From Prevotella sp. (GTDB taxonomy: Bacteria; Bacteroidota; Bacteroidia; Bacteroidales; Bacteroidaceae): a stretch of 7,369 bases of DNA. This document shows positions 5,808-7,369 of this stretch, piece by piece; position 1 is the stretch's first letter, and each line of letters starts with the position of its first letter. The stretch covers positions 1 to 7,369 of the forward strand of contig JAJPYV010000202.1 of the NCBI GenBank assembly GCA_021204735.1. Direction: 5' to 3'. Below the pieces are notes generated by a model. That model did no database searches. It was given only the letters and a program-made list of their open reading frames with translations, and had not been told where the DNA came from. Made by a program: the position numbers and the translations under genes.

Positions 5808-7369
5808 ATGAAGAAATTATTACTTATGGCTTTCGCTGCTGTATTTACACTCGGCGCAAGCGCACAGCATTTGGAGTGGGATGCTTCACAAATCCCACAG
5901 TCAGTTGAGGAAGCTCAGGCACTCGCATCAGAAGGGTGGCAGACTGTCTATGCAGAATATCCTGTAACTCCTGAAAACTACATCCTTTTTGAGGGTAATG
6001 GAGTAACCGCTAAGTTTGAAAAACCAACATTGATTGGCAATAAGTGCAATTACTCAACTGATTACACTCTCGTTCCTTGGATGGGTATGAATAACAGTGA
6101 TAGAAATGGTATCGAGTCATTGTATTTCTATGAGGGTTTGGAGAACAACGACTATGTCCGCACAAATGGCCCTGTAGCTTCTGATATTGATGGCACTGAT
6201 GTTTATTATACCGATGCTATCGTTACTTTGGTAGTTTCTGGAGATGCAAGTTATGGCACTGTTAAAATCACTTATAGTCGTGGTGATAATTTATCAGCTA
6301 TGTATGTTGTTGACGGAACTGCTCACGATAATGAAGGTATGATGGTACTCCAGAGCCAGACACGTAATGAAGGCGCAGAGAACGTTAAGCAACCTCATGT
6401 TGCACAGTTCGGTGTTGTTCCTGGACACACATATTACATTATGGCTTCTGAGAAGCAGAGCGTTGAGCTTTATCATCTTGAATACACCGCAGTTACTGAT
6501 GATTCATACGAGACTCTTATTTCAAGCGATGACTATCCTGTATATTGGGACGCAGCTTCAATACCGCAGTCTGTAGAGGATGCTCAAGCACTTGCCTCAG
6601 AGGGTTGGCAGACTATTTATGCAGAATATCCTGTAACTCCTGCTAACTACATCCTTTGTGAGGGAGAAGGCATAACAGCTAAGTTTGAAAATACTACATT
6701 GATTGGCAATAAGTGCAATTACTCAACTAATTACTCTCTCGTTCCTTGGATGGGTATGAACAACAGCGCAAGAGATGGTCTCGAGTCTTTGTATTTCTAT
6801 GAGGGATTGGAGAACAACGACTATGTCCGTTACAATGGTCCTGTAGCTTCTGATATCGATGGTTCAGATGTTACCTATTATGATGCTGTCGTTACTTTGG
6901 TAGTTGCCGATGCTGACAATGGCGGTCAATATGGTAGAGTAGCCATTAATTACAGTCGTGGTGATAACTTATCCGCAATGTATGTTATTGACGGAACTGC
7001 TAATGACAAAGAGGGTATGATGGTTCTCGAAAGCCAAACACGTAATGATTATCCATACGAATTGGCTGAGGGTGAAAGTAATCCTATCCAAAAGCAGGCA
7101 CATACAGCACAATTTGGTGTTGTTCCTGGTCACACATATTACATCATGGCTTCTGAGAAGCAGAGCGTTGAGCTCTACAAACTCGGCTATTGCCCTGTAA
7201 CATCAGAGAAATATGCTGGTGCAATAGAAACAGGTATCCAGAACATCACGGCAGGTTCTGCTCTTACAACAACTAACAACAGAATTTACTCAATTGATGG
7301 TCGTTATGTAGGTACTGAACAAGGCAGCCTTAGCAAGGGTCTCTATATCATGAATGGAAAGAAGATTAT
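5808..7369 (+). CDS. Secreted two-domain repeat protein with C-terminal sorting-like tail (3' truncated)
   Basis: The frame is open from the ATG at 5808 to the window end, 520 complete codons. Residues 1-19 are a type I signal peptide (MKKLLLMAFAAVFTLGASA, cleavage before Gln20); there is no lipobox cysteine, so it is not a lipoprotein. Two tandem copies of a domain of about 200 residues follow (about 24-226 and 247-461), both Tyr/Gly/Asn-rich and probably β-sandwich. Each begins WDA, has SEGWQT(V/I)YAEYPVTP, GNKCNYST, LVPWMGMNNS, YSRGDNLSAMYV, and ends FGVVPGHTYYIMASEKQSVEL. Conserved Trp24/247, 44/267 and 91/314 are candidate glycan-contact residues. A linker leads to a tail from about residue 493 (IYSIDGRYVGT, then KGLYIMNGKKI) resembling type IX/Por sorting tails of Prevotella, so the stop is probably only a few codons away. 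No catalytic motif is seen. The gene takes the SusE/F position and may encode a glycan-binding protein. That is inference: the fold reminds me of β-sandwich modules attached to Bacteroidetes polysaccharide lyases, but I cannot name a family. Confidence 0.88.
   Translation, partial: MKKLLLMAFAAVFTLGASAQHLEWDASQIPQSVEEAQALASEGWQTVYAEYPVTPENYILFEGNGVTAKFEKPTLIGNKCNYSTDYTLVPWMGMNNSDRNGIESLYFYEGLENNDYVRTNGPVASDIDGTDVYYTDAIVTLVVSGDASYGTVKITYSRGDNLSAMYVVDGTAHDNEGMMVLQSQTRNEGAENVKQPHVAQFGVVPGHTYYIMASEKQSVELYHLEYTAVTDDSYETLISSDDYPVYWDAASIPQSVEDAQALASEGWQTIYAEYPVTPANYILCEGEGITAKFENTTLIGNKCNYSTNYSLVPWMGMNNSARDGLESLYFYEGLENNDYVRYNGPVASDIDGSDVTYYDAVVTLVVADADNGGQYGRVAINYSRGDNLSAMYVIDGTANDKEGMMVLESQTRNDYPYELAEGESNPIQKQAHTAQFGVVPGHTYYIMASEKQSVELYKLGYCPVTSEKYAGAIETGIQNITAGSALTTTNNRIYSIDGRYVGTEQGSLSKGLYIMNGKKI
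5877..6485 (+). repeat. Copy 1 of the intragenic domain repeat
   Basis: This is the first of two in-frame copies within the secreted protein, residues 24-226 (WDA to LEY). Against copy 2, the first 120 residues align without gaps with about 100 identities by my hand count. Several stretches are identical at the DNA level, the longest I found being 33 bases (6027-6059 versus 6696-6728). The copy-to-copy offset at the start is 669 bases. Confidence 0.95.
6546..7190 (+). repeat. Copy 2 of the intragenic domain repeat
   Basis: This is the second copy, residues 247-461 (WDA to LGY). It is 12 residues longer than copy 1 through two insertions. About 3 residues are added near ADADNGGQYG, and about 9 in the segment after QTRN (YPYELAEGESNPIQKQ), where copy 1 has the shorter EGAENVKQP. 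It also has an extra cysteine (ILCEGEG, where copy 1 has ILFEGNG). A linker of 20 residues joins the copies. Confidence 0.95.

Noticed and set aside
6294..6576. Short open frames on both strands inside the third gene
   Set aside because: They are out of frame with the repeated domain, whose frame is supported by two matching copies, a signal peptide and a sorting-like tail.
5877..7190. The repeats as a CRISPR array or mobile element
   Set aside because: There are only two long, in-frame protein-coding copies. No short spaced repeats, terminal inverted repeats or transposase are present.

Overview
The window looks like part of a polysaccharide-utilisation locus (PUL) from a Bacteroidales bacterium, most likely a Prevotella-type (Prevotellaceae) gut or rumen species. 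The evidence is an adjacent SusC-like/SusD-like pair, an AT-rich A-tract leader before each start instead of a strong Shine-Dalgarno, a TAnnTTTG-type promoter candidate, and a third secreted protein whose C-terminus resembles the Por/type IX sorting tails common in Prevotella. The genus is inferred from style, not from a marker gene.

Layout: 1-45 is the last 14 codons of an unidentified upstream gene. 46-461 is an AT-rich non-coding stretch with a promoter candidate (147-181) and two adjacent small inverted repeats (375-422) just before the first complete gene. 462-3662 encodes a SusC-family TonB-dependent outer-membrane transporter. After a 54-base gap, 3717-5717 encodes its SusD-family surface lipoprotein. 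A GC-rich stem-loop (5729-5755) lies in the 90-base gap before a third co-oriented gene, which starts at 5808 and is still open at the window end. That gene encodes a secreted protein made of two tandem, very similar domains of about 200 residues plus a C-terminal sorting-like tail, and it probably lacks only a few residues.

How they work together: the SusC barrel with the SusD lid should capture and import an oligosaccharide (or, less often, a peptide) across the outer membrane. The third protein occupies the position where SusE/SusF-type surface glycan-binding proteins usually sit. It has no lipobox, so if it plays that role it reaches the surface another way, plausibly through the type IX system. 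No enzyme, regulator or substrate clue is inside the window, so the glycan cannot be named. The SusC lacks the N-terminal STN signalling domain, so control by a directly coupled anti-sigma/ECF pair is not expected. The duplicated-domain protein is the least ordinary item here; the rest is a standard PUL core.
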